Below are positions 15,110 to 21,933 of a stretch of DNA of 21,933 nucleotides, piece after piece. Location of the stretch: positions 1 to 21,933 of the forward strand of contig CAIXDD010000237.1 in assembly GCA_903918155.1 (NCBI GenBank). The letters run 5' to 3'. This DNA is from an uncultured Hyphomicrobiales bacterium (GTDB lineage Bacteria; Pseudomonadota; Alphaproteobacteria; Rhizobiales; Beijerinckiaceae). Below the pieces are notes generated by a model. That model was not told the origin of the DNA. It was given only the letters and a program-made list of their open reading frames with translations, and did no database searches. A program made the position numbers and the translations under genes. Within the stretch, counting starts at the first letter, position 1, and every line of letters begins with the position of its first letter.

Positions 15110-15663
15110 TCCTGATGCGCAATCCCATGACCTATTTCATGTTCGCCGTCTTTGCGACCATGCTGTACATCGCCAGCGATTATCCCCCCGGCGCTCGGTT
15201 CATGCCCTTCGTGGTGGGCGTGCCCGCGCTGATCCTGTGCGCGCTGCAATTGGTCCTCGACCTGCGCGCTGCGCCCGCCGCGCCGCGCGACGATCGCAGC
15301 GAGATGGAGAAGGCCGAAGAGCGCGTCTCGCAAATGACCGGGCGGCGCATGGAGTTCGAAGCGGCCCAGATCGCGCCCGGCGTCGCCGTGTCGGAGAATC
15401 CCACCGCCGTCGCCGACAATCGCGAATTCGTGATCTGGGCCTATATCATCGGCTTCGTCGTCGGCATCCTGCTGTTTGGCTTCTATGTCGCCGTCCCCTT
15501 GTTCATCCTGTTCTACCTGCGCACGCAGGCGCAGGTGACGTGGCGGAAGGGGCTCATCTATTCAGCCGTCGGCTGCGCGGTGATTTTGGGCGCCCTCACT
15601 TGGGGTTTGAAGCTGCAGCTCCATATGGGTTTCGTCACCGGATTCCTGCTGTCGCGCCTGTGA
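15106..15663 (+). CDS. tctB: Tripartite tricarboxylate transporter small membrane subunit TctB
   Basis: A 185-residue protein with four predicted membrane segments (about residues 8-25, 31-50, 108-135 and 150-175). A long charged loop around residues 55-105 lies between the second and third segments. Sequence identity in this family is low, so the call rests on topology, size and the position between tctA and tctC. The ATG at 15106 overlaps the tctA stop (ATGA) with GGGAG about 8 nt upstream, which indicates translational coupling. An in-frame ATG at 15118 is less likely. It anchors the complex and helps TctA move the substrate. Confidence 0.87.
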   Translation: MILMRNPMTYFMFAVFATMLYIASDYPPGARFMPFVVGVPALILCALQLVLDLRAAPAAPRDDRSEMEKAEERVSQMTGRRMEFEAAQIAPGVAVSENPTAVADNREFVIWAYIIGFVVGILLFGFYVAVPLFILFYLRTQAQVTWRKGLIYSAVGCAVILGALTWGLKLQLHMGFVTGFLLSRL

Positions 15664-15697
15664 CGCCGGATCTTCATTCAGGCCAAGGGAGAATTTT

Positions 15698-16693
15698 ATG
15701 ACCATGTTCAAGACGAGCCTTGCGGGCTTTGTCGCTCTCGCCGCCCTGGCGGCCCCCGCCAGCGCGCAGGACGGCGCGGCTTACTTCAACGGAAAGACGG
15801 TGAATTACATCGTGGCGACCGCGCCGGGCGGGGGCTATGATTCCTACGGCCGTCTCGTCGCCGAATTCATGCAAAAACATCTGCCAGGCTCCACTTTCGT
15901 GGTGCGCAACATGCCCGGCGCCGGCCATCTCATCGGCACCAACGCGCTCTACGCCTCCAAGCCCGACGGCCTGACGCTGGGCACGTTCAACACGGGCCTC
16001 ATCTACAACCAGCTCGTCGCCAATGAGGGCGTGAAGTTCGATCTCAACAAATTCTCCTGGATCGGCAAGGCGGCCTCCGACGCGCGCGTCTTCGCCGTCG
16101 CCTCGCAATCGCCTATCAAGACCTGGGCCGATCTCGTAGGCGCGAAAGAGCCGGTGAATTTCTCCACCGCAGGCGTGGGCAGCGCCTCCTATGTGGAGAC
16201 CGTCATCCTCACCAAGGCGCTGAAACTGCCGATCCGCATCCAGACCGGCTATAACGGCGCGGACGACCAGCTCGCCATGCGTCGCGGCGAGATCGTCGGC
16301 TCCATCGCCTCGCGCTCGTCTTACGATCAATTCGTGAAGAACGGCTATGGCCGCTATATCGCGCAGATCGGCGGCGCGGATAAGGACACGCCGCAGCTCA
16401 ACACGCTCGTGAAGGATGCGAACGGGCTCGAACTGATCGCCCTCATCGAGAGCACGAGCGAAATCGCGCGCCTCACCGCCGCGCCGCCGGCTGTGCCCGC
16501 GCCCCAGCTCGCCGCCTTGCGCGACGCCTATAAGAAGGCGATGGAGGATGCGGACCTGCAGGCGCGCGCCGAAAAGCTCGAACGTCCCGTCGAGCCGCTC
16601 TATGGCGACGACATCGCGAAGATGATCGCCGCCGCCTTGAAGCAATCGCCCGAGACGGTGGCGCTGCTCAAGGAATCCATGAGCAAGAAGTAG
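15698..16693 (+). CDS. tctC: TctC-type periplasmic binding protein of the tripartite transporter
   Basis: A 331-residue exported binding protein. The signal peptide ends at ASA-Q (residue 23). Conserved regions are FNGKTVNYIVATAPGGGYDS, VVRNMPGAGHLIGTNALYAS, NFSTAGVGSASYVE and PIRIQTGYNGADDQLAMRRG. It is more diverged from the classical Bug pattern than the orphan TctC at 9349-10386, so the two probably bind different ligands. GGGAG lies about 8 nt before the ATG. It begins 34 bp after tctB, and a 9-bp GC hairpin follows its stop codon. Confidence 0.9.
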   Translation: MTMFKTSLAGFVALAALAAPASAQDGAAYFNGKTVNYIVATAPGGGYDSYGRLVAEFMQKHLPGSTFVVRNMPGAGHLIGTNALYASKPDGLTLGTFNTGLIYNQLVANEGVKFDLNKFSWIGKAASDARVFAVASQSPIKTWADLVGAKEPVNFSTAGVGSASYVETVILTKALKLPIRIQTGYNGADDQLAMRRGEIVGSIASRSSYDQFVKNGYGRYIAQIGGADKDTPQLNTLVKDANGLELIALIESTSEIARLTAAPPAVPAPQLAALRDAYKKAMEDADLQARAEKLERPVEPLYGDDIAKMIAAALKQSPETVALLKESMSKK

Positions 16694-16702
16694 GACGAAC
16701 CC

Positions 16703-16725
16703 GCCGCGGGCGCAGAGCCCGCGGC
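16703..16725 (+). terminator. Intra-operon GC hairpin after tctC, possible attenuator
   Basis: GCCGCGGGC and GCCCGCGGC form a perfect 9-bp stem with the loop GCAGA, 9 nt after the tctC stop. No T-tract follows. Hairpins at this place often protect binding-protein mRNA or lower expression of downstream genes. That role is inferred. Confidence 0.45.
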
Positions 16726-16785
16726 TTCCCGCCGCGAAGGCGCGCAAGCAGACGCGCCGGGCTGCGGCCAACATGCGAGGACGCC

Positions 16786-17982
16786 ATGGCTGCTGCAGAC
16801 GACAATACGGACGATCTCAAGGGGCGTTTTCTCAACGATCCCTATCTTTCCTGGGCCCATGGCGAGGGCGTGCCGGTCCATCTCGACTTCGGCCATGACC
16901 TGTTGTCGCTGGAGACGGGGCGCTGGGACCGCTACGACGCCAAGGGCTGTTTCGCGCATACCCACGGGCGCGGCGACTTCATGGCGAATTATCTCATCGA
17001 GGTTGAGCCCGGCAAGCGCACCGCGCCCGTCGCGCATCTCTACGAGGCGTTCGTTTATGTGCTCGAAGGCTATGGCGTCACGAAGCTCTGGCTCGCCAAT
17101 GGGCAGGAGCAATCTTTCGAATGGGGGCCGAAATCCCTGTTCGCGATTCCGCTGAACACGAAATATCAGATTTTCAACGGGTCGGGCCGCGACGCGGTGC
17201 GCCTGTCCGTCACCAATGACGCGCCGCTCACGCTGAACCTCTATCACAATCTGGATTTCGTCTTTAACAATCCCTTCCAGTTTCCCGAGCGCATCGGCCA
17301 ACCCAACCAGTTCACGGGCGAGGGCGAGCTTGTCACCGTGCGCCGCGGCGCGGGCGTGGCGCAGCTCAACATCTGGGAGACGAATTTCGTCCCCGATCTC
17401 ACCGGCTTCAAATTGTATGAGCTGAACGAGCGCGGCAAGGGCTCGCTCAACGTCTCCTTCGTGCTCGCCGACGGCACGATGCATGCGCATGTCTCGCAGA
17501 TCCCGACCGGCCGCTACAAGAAGGCGCATCGCCATGCGGCCGGCACCCATGTGCACGCGGTGGACGGCGAGGGCTATTCGCTGCTCTGGCACGAGGGCGA
17601 TTCCGAATTCAAGGAATTCCCCTGGAAGCACGGCTTCATGTACACGCCGCCCTTCTGGATGTTCCACCAGCATTTCAACACATGCGCGCGGCCCGCGCGC
17701 TATCTGGCGTGCAGCCTCGGCAGCCGGCGCCATCCCTTCATCTCGCTGCGCAAGAAGAGCGCGGAGGGCGGCGGCTCGACCTCGATCCAGAATGGCGGGC
17801 GCCAGATCGAATATGAAGATCAGGATCCGCGCATCCATCGCAAATGGCTGGAAGCCATGATCGAGAGCGGAGTGCCGTCCGAAATGGGCGATATTTTCGA
17901 CGAGCCCGCCATTATGGCGATCCCGAAGGAAAAGCTCACCGGCGTCATCCAGCAGCCGCGCTCCATCGGCCCGGCTGTCTGA
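16786..17982 (+). CDS. Bicupin protein, possible dioxygenase-type enzyme (copy 1)
   Basis: A 398-residue protein with two cupin domains. The N-terminal domain has EVEPGKRTAPVAHLYEAFVYVLEGYG (about 72-97). The C-terminal domain has the full metal site TGRYKKAHRHAAGTHVHAVDGEGY: His248 and His250 as HxH, with His294 and His296 in PPFWMFHQHFN as second motif. The size and two-cupin layout resemble gentisate-type ring-cleaving dioxygenases, but I cannot place it in a characterised family. It is cytosolic, with no signal peptide. GAGG lies about 6 nt before the ATG. It follows tctC and precedes the OCD gene. It is a diverged paralogue of the bicupin at 19355-20584 (shared TGRYxKAHxHA, FHQHF and SLFxIPLN). 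Confidence 0.78.
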   Translation: MAAADDNTDDLKGRFLNDPYLSWAHGEGVPVHLDFGHDLLSLETGRWDRYDAKGCFAHTHGRGDFMANYLIEVEPGKRTAPVAHLYEAFVYVLEGYGVTKLWLANGQEQSFEWGPKSLFAIPLNTKYQIFNGSGRDAVRLSVTNDAPLTLNLYHNLDFVFNNPFQFPERIGQPNQFTGEGELVTVRRGAGVAQLNIWETNFVPDLTGFKLYELNERGKGSLNVSFVLADGTMHAHVSQIPTGRYKKAHRHAAGTHVHAVDGEGYSLLWHEGDSEFKEFPWKHGFMYTPPFWMFHQHFNTCARPARYLACSLGSRRHPFISLRKKSAEGGGSTSIQNGGRQIEYEDQDPRIHRKWLEAMIESGVPSEMGDIFDEPAIMAIPKEKLTGVIQQPRSIGPAV

Positions 17983-18099
17983 GCGCGGGCTTTCCGCGTC
18001 GCTTTTCGTCGCGCGCAGCGGCGCCGGCTTCGCCCACGGGCGCAGCCTTTTTCCATCGCCTCCGCAAGAGAGGCTGCTTTCGGGAGGCGGGGAGACGCA

Positions 18100-19200
18100 A
18101 TGACGCTCATCATCAATAACGAGATCGTCTCCCGCATCCTCACCATGCGCGACACGATCGAGGTTCTGGAGCAGGCCTATGCCGATCTGGCGACCGGAGA
18201 GGCCGTGTGCCGCCCGCGCGTCGACATCCGCATTCCCTCGCCCGATCCCCAGAAGAATTATCAATGGGGCACGATGGAGGGCGGCTCCACGCGCGGCTAT
18301 TTCGCCATCCGCATGAAGTCGGACATGATCTATGAGACGAGCTACGCCGGCGCCCGCACGCAGGAGAAATATTGCGTGCAGCCCGGCACGTTTTGCGGGC
18401 TCATCCTGCTCACCTCCATCGTCAACGGCGAGCCGCTGGCCTTCGTCAACGACGGCGTGCTGCAGCATATGCGCGTGGGGGCCGACGGCGGGATCGGCGT
18501 GAAATATATGTCCAATCCCGACGCCGAAGTGATCGGCATGCTAGGGTCGGGCGGCATGGCGCGCACGCATATGCAATCCTTCACGCTGGCGCGCAAGATC
18601 CGCAAGCTGAAGGTCTTCTCGCCCACGCCCGCCAATCGCGAGGCCTTCGCCGCCGAAATGCGCGCGCTCTATGGGATCGAAGTCGAGACCTGCGACGCGC
18701 CCGAACAGGTCTATCGCGGCGCGCATATCATCGCCGCCCTCACGGATTCGGCGGTTCCCGTGCTCGACGGCGCCTGTCTTGAGCCCGGCCAGCATCTCGT
18801 CAATATCGGGGGCACCGGCGTGCCCGACGCCGCCAGCATCGCGCGGGTGGATCGCTACCTGCGGTTCGGCAATGCGCCGGGGCCGGTCGGGCGCCCGGAG
18901 ATGGCGGTGGAGGACGAATATATCGCCTATGAGGCGCGCGCCGACAGCCCGAAATTCGGCGACGGCAAACGCAAGCGCGGTCATGGCGCGATGCTGCCCG
19001 ACCGCATGGTGACCCTCGCCGAGATTTTCGCCGGGAAGCCCGGACGCACCAGCGCGAACCAGATCACCTGGTCGGAGCGGGGCAATCTGCAGGGCGCCCA
19101 ATTCTTCGCGGTCGCCGGCCGCGTCTATGAGCTTGCGCGCGCGCAGGGGCTCGGCCACGAAGTGCCCACCGCCTGGTTCCTGCAGGACGTGCGCAATTGA
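18100..19200 (+). CDS. Ornithine cyclodeaminase / mu-crystallin family protein (copy 2)
   Basis: A 366-residue member of the same family as the 7543-8619 gene, starting almost identically (MTLI, then LTM at 14-16). The Rossmann motif GMLGSGGMART is at 146-156 and MRVGA at 124-128. At the site of the classical catalytic Lys it reads FAIRMKSD (Arg71), the same Lys-to-Arg change as in copy 1. It keeps a VPDAAS segment near the usual catalytic Asp. It probably acts as an imine reductase or amino-acid deaminating enzyme on an unknown substrate. GGGGAG is 5 nt before the ATG. The 117-bp leader can fold so that CGCCTCC (18057-18063) pairs with GGAGGCG (18083-18089) close to this site. It is flanked by the two bicupin genes. 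Confidence 0.88.
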   Translation: MTLIINNEIVSRILTMRDTIEVLEQAYADLATGEAVCRPRVDIRIPSPDPQKNYQWGTMEGGSTRGYFAIRMKSDMIYETSYAGARTQEKYCVQPGTFCGLILLTSIVNGEPLAFVNDGVLQHMRVGADGGIGVKYMSNPDAEVIGMLGSGGMARTHMQSFTLARKIRKLKVFSPTPANREAFAAEMRALYGIEVETCDAPEQVYRGAHIIAALTDSAVPVLDGACLEPGQHLVNIGGTGVPDAASIARVDRYLRFGNAPGPVGRPEMAVEDEYIAYEARADSPKFGDGKRKRGHGAMLPDRMVTLAEIFAGKPGRTSANQITWSERGNLQGAQFFAVAGRVYELARAQGLGHEVPTAWFLQDVRN

Positions 19201-19219
19201 GCACGCTGCGCCTGCGGCC

Positions 19220-19247
19220 TTGAACCGCGGCGGGGTTGGGTTATTGT
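19220..19247 (+). promoter_or_regulatory. Possible internal promoter before the second bicupin
   Basis: TTGAAC (19220-19225), a 16-bp spacer and TATTGT (19242-19247) lie in the 154-bp gap before the second bicupin gene. It could allow that gene to be expressed separately from the transporter operon. Confidence 0.35.
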
Positions 19248-19354
19248 GGCGATGATGACGGCGCAGTCCGTCCGCCGGGGGAGGATTCAAGCCGCGCCGC
19301 AGCGCGCCGTCGAATGTTTTTCCTGATCCGACCACGCAAGAGGAGGCGCGCCCC

Positions 19355-20584
19355 ATGCCGCATGACGAATCCCAATCCCATTGGCACGAACCGAACGCGC
19401 AGCAGAAGGCGGGCTTCGGCAAGTTCGGCCGCCCCGCCATGCCCTATGACGTGTTCATGGAGGCCGAAGGCGTCCCCGTCTATCGCGGCATCGGCGTGAA
19501 GCGCGTGCAGGACCTGCCGATGACGGACTGGAAACGCCTCGGCGGCAAGGGCTCCTATATCCAGCTCTACGGCACGGAAGGCCTGTGGGGCATGTATGTG
19601 GTGGAAGTGCCGCCCGGCGGCGCGCTCAATGTCGAGCGCCACCTTTACGAAAAGGTCGTCCTCGTCATCGAGGGGCGCGGGTCTACGGACGTGTGGCAGG
19701 AAGGGCAGGTCAAGCCGCAGACCTTCGAATGGCAGAAGGGCTCGCTCTTCTCCATTCCGCTCAACGCTTATCATCGCTTCGTGAACGCCACGAACGCGCC
19801 TGCGATCATCCTGTGCGGCACGTCGGCGCCGAATATGTTCAACCTCGTCGATAATCCGCATTTCATCTTCAATTGCGCGTATAATTTCTCCGATCGCTAC
19901 AGCGGCGCCGCCGATTATTTTCAGGCGAAGGAGGACATCGCGCCCGATCCCGTGCGCGGCCTTGCGATGCGCAAGACCAATTTCGTGCCCGACGTCATCG
20001 GCTGCGAGCTGCCGCTCGACAATCGTCGCTCGCCCGGCTATCGGCGCATCGAGCCGGCGATGGCGGGCAATCGCTTCTATCTGTGGGTCGGTCAGCATGA
20101 GACGGGCCGGTATTCCAAGGCGCATAAACACGCCTCCGCCGCCGTGCTGATCTGCCTGAAGGGCAAGGGCTACACCTATACCTGGCCCGAAGCGCTCGGC
20201 ATGCGCCCGTGGGAGAACGGCAAGGCGGAATTCGTGAAACGGCAGGATTACGAATTCGGCGGCATGGTCACGGCGGCGCCCATGTCGGGCGATTGGTTCC
20301 ATCAGCATTTCGGCGTGAGCAAGGATCCGCTGCGCCTGTCGGCGTGGTTCGGGCCCAATAATTCGCGCGCGCGCAAGCCGGGATTGCCGGGCGAGGCGAT
20401 CACCGATCGCGGCGCCATCGACATCAAGAAGGGCGGCGACGCCATTCCCTATCACGAGGAGGATCCTTATCTCCTGACGGAGTTCAAGGAGACCCTTGCG
20501 AAGGAAGGCGCCGTAAGCCGCATGGATCCGCTCTGGTACGATCCCGACACGGCCGAAGACAGCCAGCCCAAGGACCTCTTCTGA
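19355..20584 (+). CDS. Bicupin protein, possible dioxygenase-type enzyme (copy 2)
   Basis: A 409-residue protein with two cupin domains, a paralogue of the 16786-17982 gene. The N-terminal cupin keeps more possible ligands: His96 and Glu99 in NVERHLYEKVVLVIEGRG, and His140 in IPLNAYHRF. The C-terminal cupin has TGRYSKAHKHA with His257 and His259, and GDWFHQHFG with His316 and His318. It is cytosolic. It could be an Fe(II)-type dioxygenase or an isomerase, and the substrate is unknown. AGAGGAGG lies about 8 nt before the ATG. The 154-bp gap upstream holds a possible promoter. It ends the transporter-linked gene run, and a 10-bp hairpin separates it from the nuclease gene. Confidence 0.78.
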   Translation: MPHDESQSHWHEPNAQQKAGFGKFGRPAMPYDVFMEAEGVPVYRGIGVKRVQDLPMTDWKRLGGKGSYIQLYGTEGLWGMYVVEVPPGGALNVERHLYEKVVLVIEGRGSTDVWQEGQVKPQTFEWQKGSLFSIPLNAYHRFVNATNAPAIILCGTSAPNMFNLVDNPHFIFNCAYNFSDRYSGAADYFQAKEDIAPDPVRGLAMRKTNFVPDVIGCELPLDNRRSPGYRRIEPAMAGNRFYLWVGQHETGRYSKAHKHASAAVLICLKGKGYTYTWPEALGMRPWENGKAEFVKRQDYEFGGMVTAAPMSGDWFHQHFGVSKDPLRLSAWFGPNNSRARKPGLPGEAITDRGAIDIKKGGDAIPYHEEDPYLLTEFKETLAKEGAVSRMDPLWYDPDTAEDSQPKDLF

Positions 20585-20593
20585 ACAACGACC

Positions 20594-20618
20594 CGCCGCC
20601 CGCCTCCCGCGGGCGGCG
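20594..20618 (+). terminator. Strong GC hairpin after the second bicupin gene
   Basis: CGCCGCCCGC and GCGGGCGGCG form a perfect 10-bp stem with the loop CTCCC, 9 nt after the stop codon. There is no T-tract, so it may be an inefficient terminator or an mRNA 3'-end stabiliser. It marks the likely end of the catabolic run. Confidence 0.45.
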
Positions 20619-20636
20619 CCGCATTCAGGGGGCAGC

Positions 20637-21933
20637 ATGTCCATTCGTCTTCGCTTTCACGGCGCCGCAGGCGCGGTCACGGGATCGTGTTTCCTGCTGG
20701 AGAGCGCGCGGGCGCGCGTGCTCGTCGATTGCGGCATGTTTCAGGGATCGAAGACGGAGAAGGAGCTTAATTATCGCGACTTCCCTTGGGACGCGCGCAA
20801 GATCGACGCGCTCGCGCTCACCCATGCGCATATCGACCATAGCGGGCTTGCGCCCAAACTCGTGAAGGCGGGCTTCAAGGGGCCGATTTTCGCGACGCCG
20901 GCCAGCCTCGACCTGTGCGCTATCATGCTGCGCGATTCCGGCCATATTCATGAGGTGGAGGTCGAGCAGCTCAATCGCCGCAACCAGCGTCGCGGACGGC
21001 GCGGCGAGATCACGCCCATCTATACGCCGCAGGACGCGGAACGCGCGATGGATCAGTTTCGGCCCGCCGCCTATGGCGCGTGGTTCGCGCTGGCGGCTGG
21101 GTTTCGGGGGCGTTTCTGGAACGCGGGACATTTGCTGGGCTCGGCGTCGCTGGAGATCGAGGCGCAGCCCGACGACGGCGGCGCGCCGATGCGGCTGCTG
21201 TTTTCCGGCGACGTGGGGCCTGCGGCGAAATTGCTGCAGCGGGATCCGGAAGGCCCCAGCGGCGTCGATTATCTCATCTGCGAATCCACCTATGGCGACC
21301 GCGACCGCGAGGAGACGAGCCCGGAGAAACGGCGCGCGCTTCTGGCGCAGGAGGTGAAGGGGGCTGCGCGTCCCGGCGGCGCCTTGCTCATTCCCTCTTT
21401 CGCTGTCGAGCGCACGCAGGAGCTGCTCGTCGATCTTGTGGCGCTCATGAACGCGCGCGCCATTCCGCAGGCGCCGATCTATATCGATTCGCCGCTGGCC
21501 ACGAAGGCGACGGCGGCCTTCGCCAAACATGCGCATGAGCTGGATGGCGGAGAGGGATTGCTGGCGGCCTTGCGCTCGCCCCATGTGCATTTCACGCAGA
21601 CCACGGAGCAGAGCCGCGCGCTCGACAATGTGCGCGATTTCCACATCGTGATCGCCGCCAGCGGCATGTGCGAGGCGGGCCGCATCCGTCATCGGCTGCG
21701 CAATTGGCTGTGGCGCGAGGAAGCCGTGGTGCTGATGGCGGGCTTTCAGGCGCAGGGCACGTTGGGGCGCATCCTGCTCGACGGGGCGACGCGCGTGCGC
21801 ATTCAGGGCGACGACATCGACGTGCGCGCGCGCATTCGCTCGCTCGATCTTTATTCCGGCCATGCCGACGGGCCTGAACTCGCCGCATGGGTGAAGGCGC
21901 GCGGCCCGGTGCGGCAGGACGTGTTTCTCGTCC
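20637..21933 (+). CDS. Metallo-beta-lactamase/beta-CASP RNase-like protein, 3' end cut by window
   Basis: 432 codons are visible and the last few tens are probably missing. Zinc motifs are in order: THAHIDHSG (His63, His65, Asp67, His68), NAGHLLGSAS (His165), FSGDVG (Asp192) and YSGHADG (His409). The beta-CASP/RNA-specificity part shows CESTYGDRD near 215-223, IPSFAVERTQELL, IYIDSPLATKAT and IAASGMCEAGRIRHRL. This is the pattern of bacterial homologues of the CPSF-73/Ysh1 family, predicted exo- or endoribonucleases acting on RNA in the cytoplasm. GGGGG lies 5 nt before the ATG. It is unlikely to share the function of the preceding catabolic genes. Confidence 0.88.
   Translation, partial: MSIRLRFHGAAGAVTGSCFLLESARARVLVDCGMFQGSKTEKELNYRDFPWDARKIDALALTHAHIDHSGLAPKLVKAGFKGPIFATPASLDLCAIMLRDSGHIHEVEVEQLNRRNQRRGRRGEITPIYTPQDAERAMDQFRPAAYGAWFALAAGFRGRFWNAGHLLGSASLEIEAQPDDGGAPMRLLFSGDVGPAAKLLQRDPEGPSGVDYLICESTYGDRDREETSPEKRRALLAQEVKGAARPGGALLIPSFAVERTQELLVDLVALMNARAIPQAPIYIDSPLATKATAAFAKHAHELDGGEGLLAALRSPHVHFTQTTEQSRALDNVRDFHIVIAASGMCEAGRIRHRLRNWLWREEAVVLMAGFQAQGTLGRILLDGATRVRIQGDDIDVRARIRSLDLYSGHADGPELAAWVKARGPVRQDVFLV

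Noticed and set aside
1..21933. Defence system, CRISPR, phage, toxin-antitoxin or insertion sequence
   Set aside because: No spaced direct repeats, transposases, integrases, nuclease-helicase pairs or toxin-antitoxin pairs were seen. The beta-CASP gene is a common cellular RNase type.

Overview
The window comes from a GC-rich, densely packed genome that reads as an alphaproteobacterium, most likely of the Hyphomicrobiales/Rhizobiales type. Supporting features are the DUF465 small protein, the Bug/TctC binding proteins, the tripartite tricarboxylate transporter, an Omp25-like barrel and a TTAACCAT (CtrA-type) palindrome. I do not assign a genus. No tRNA, rRNA, CRISPR array, insertion sequence or phage gene was seen.

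Left part (1-6.5 kb): two overlapping minus-strand peptidoglycan genes, murL and murD2, encode the alternative route that adds L-Glu to UDP-MurNAc-L-Ala and then epimerises it. As given, the murL frame has no stop codon where the protein should end, at the murD2 start. Next come small housekeeping or unknown genes: an HPP membrane protein, a DUF3429 membrane protein, an AhpD-like CxxC protein, an alpha/beta hydrolase, a 103-residue membrane protein and a DUF465 protein with a clear promoter and terminator.

Middle part (6.5-13.4 kb): a minus-strand pair encodes an ornithine-cyclodeaminase/mu-crystallin family protein and a 4,5-dihydroxyphthalate-decarboxylase-like (NMT1-type fold) protein, behind its own promoter. 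Upstream of that promoter lie a lipocalin lipoprotein and an orphan TctC binding protein. Both carry 12-bp tandem repeats inside their signal-peptide coding sequence. Divergently placed are an MFS transporter and a small cupin ending in a strong terminator. A beta-barrel outer membrane protein and a possible 35-residue ORF follow on the minus strand.

Right part (13.4-21.9 kb): a plus-strand run of tctA-tctB-tctC, bicupin, second ornithine-cyclodeaminase family protein and second bicupin looks like a transport and catabolism unit for an unidentified organic acid. A metallo-beta-lactamase/beta-CASP RNase-like gene, cut by the window end, follows.

The main idea is that 6.5-20.6 kb holds two related gene sets (each with TctC uptake, an OCD-family enzyme and cupins). 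They probably serve the uptake and breakdown of carboxylated, possibly aromatic or imine-forming, compounds. The substrate cannot be read from the sequence.
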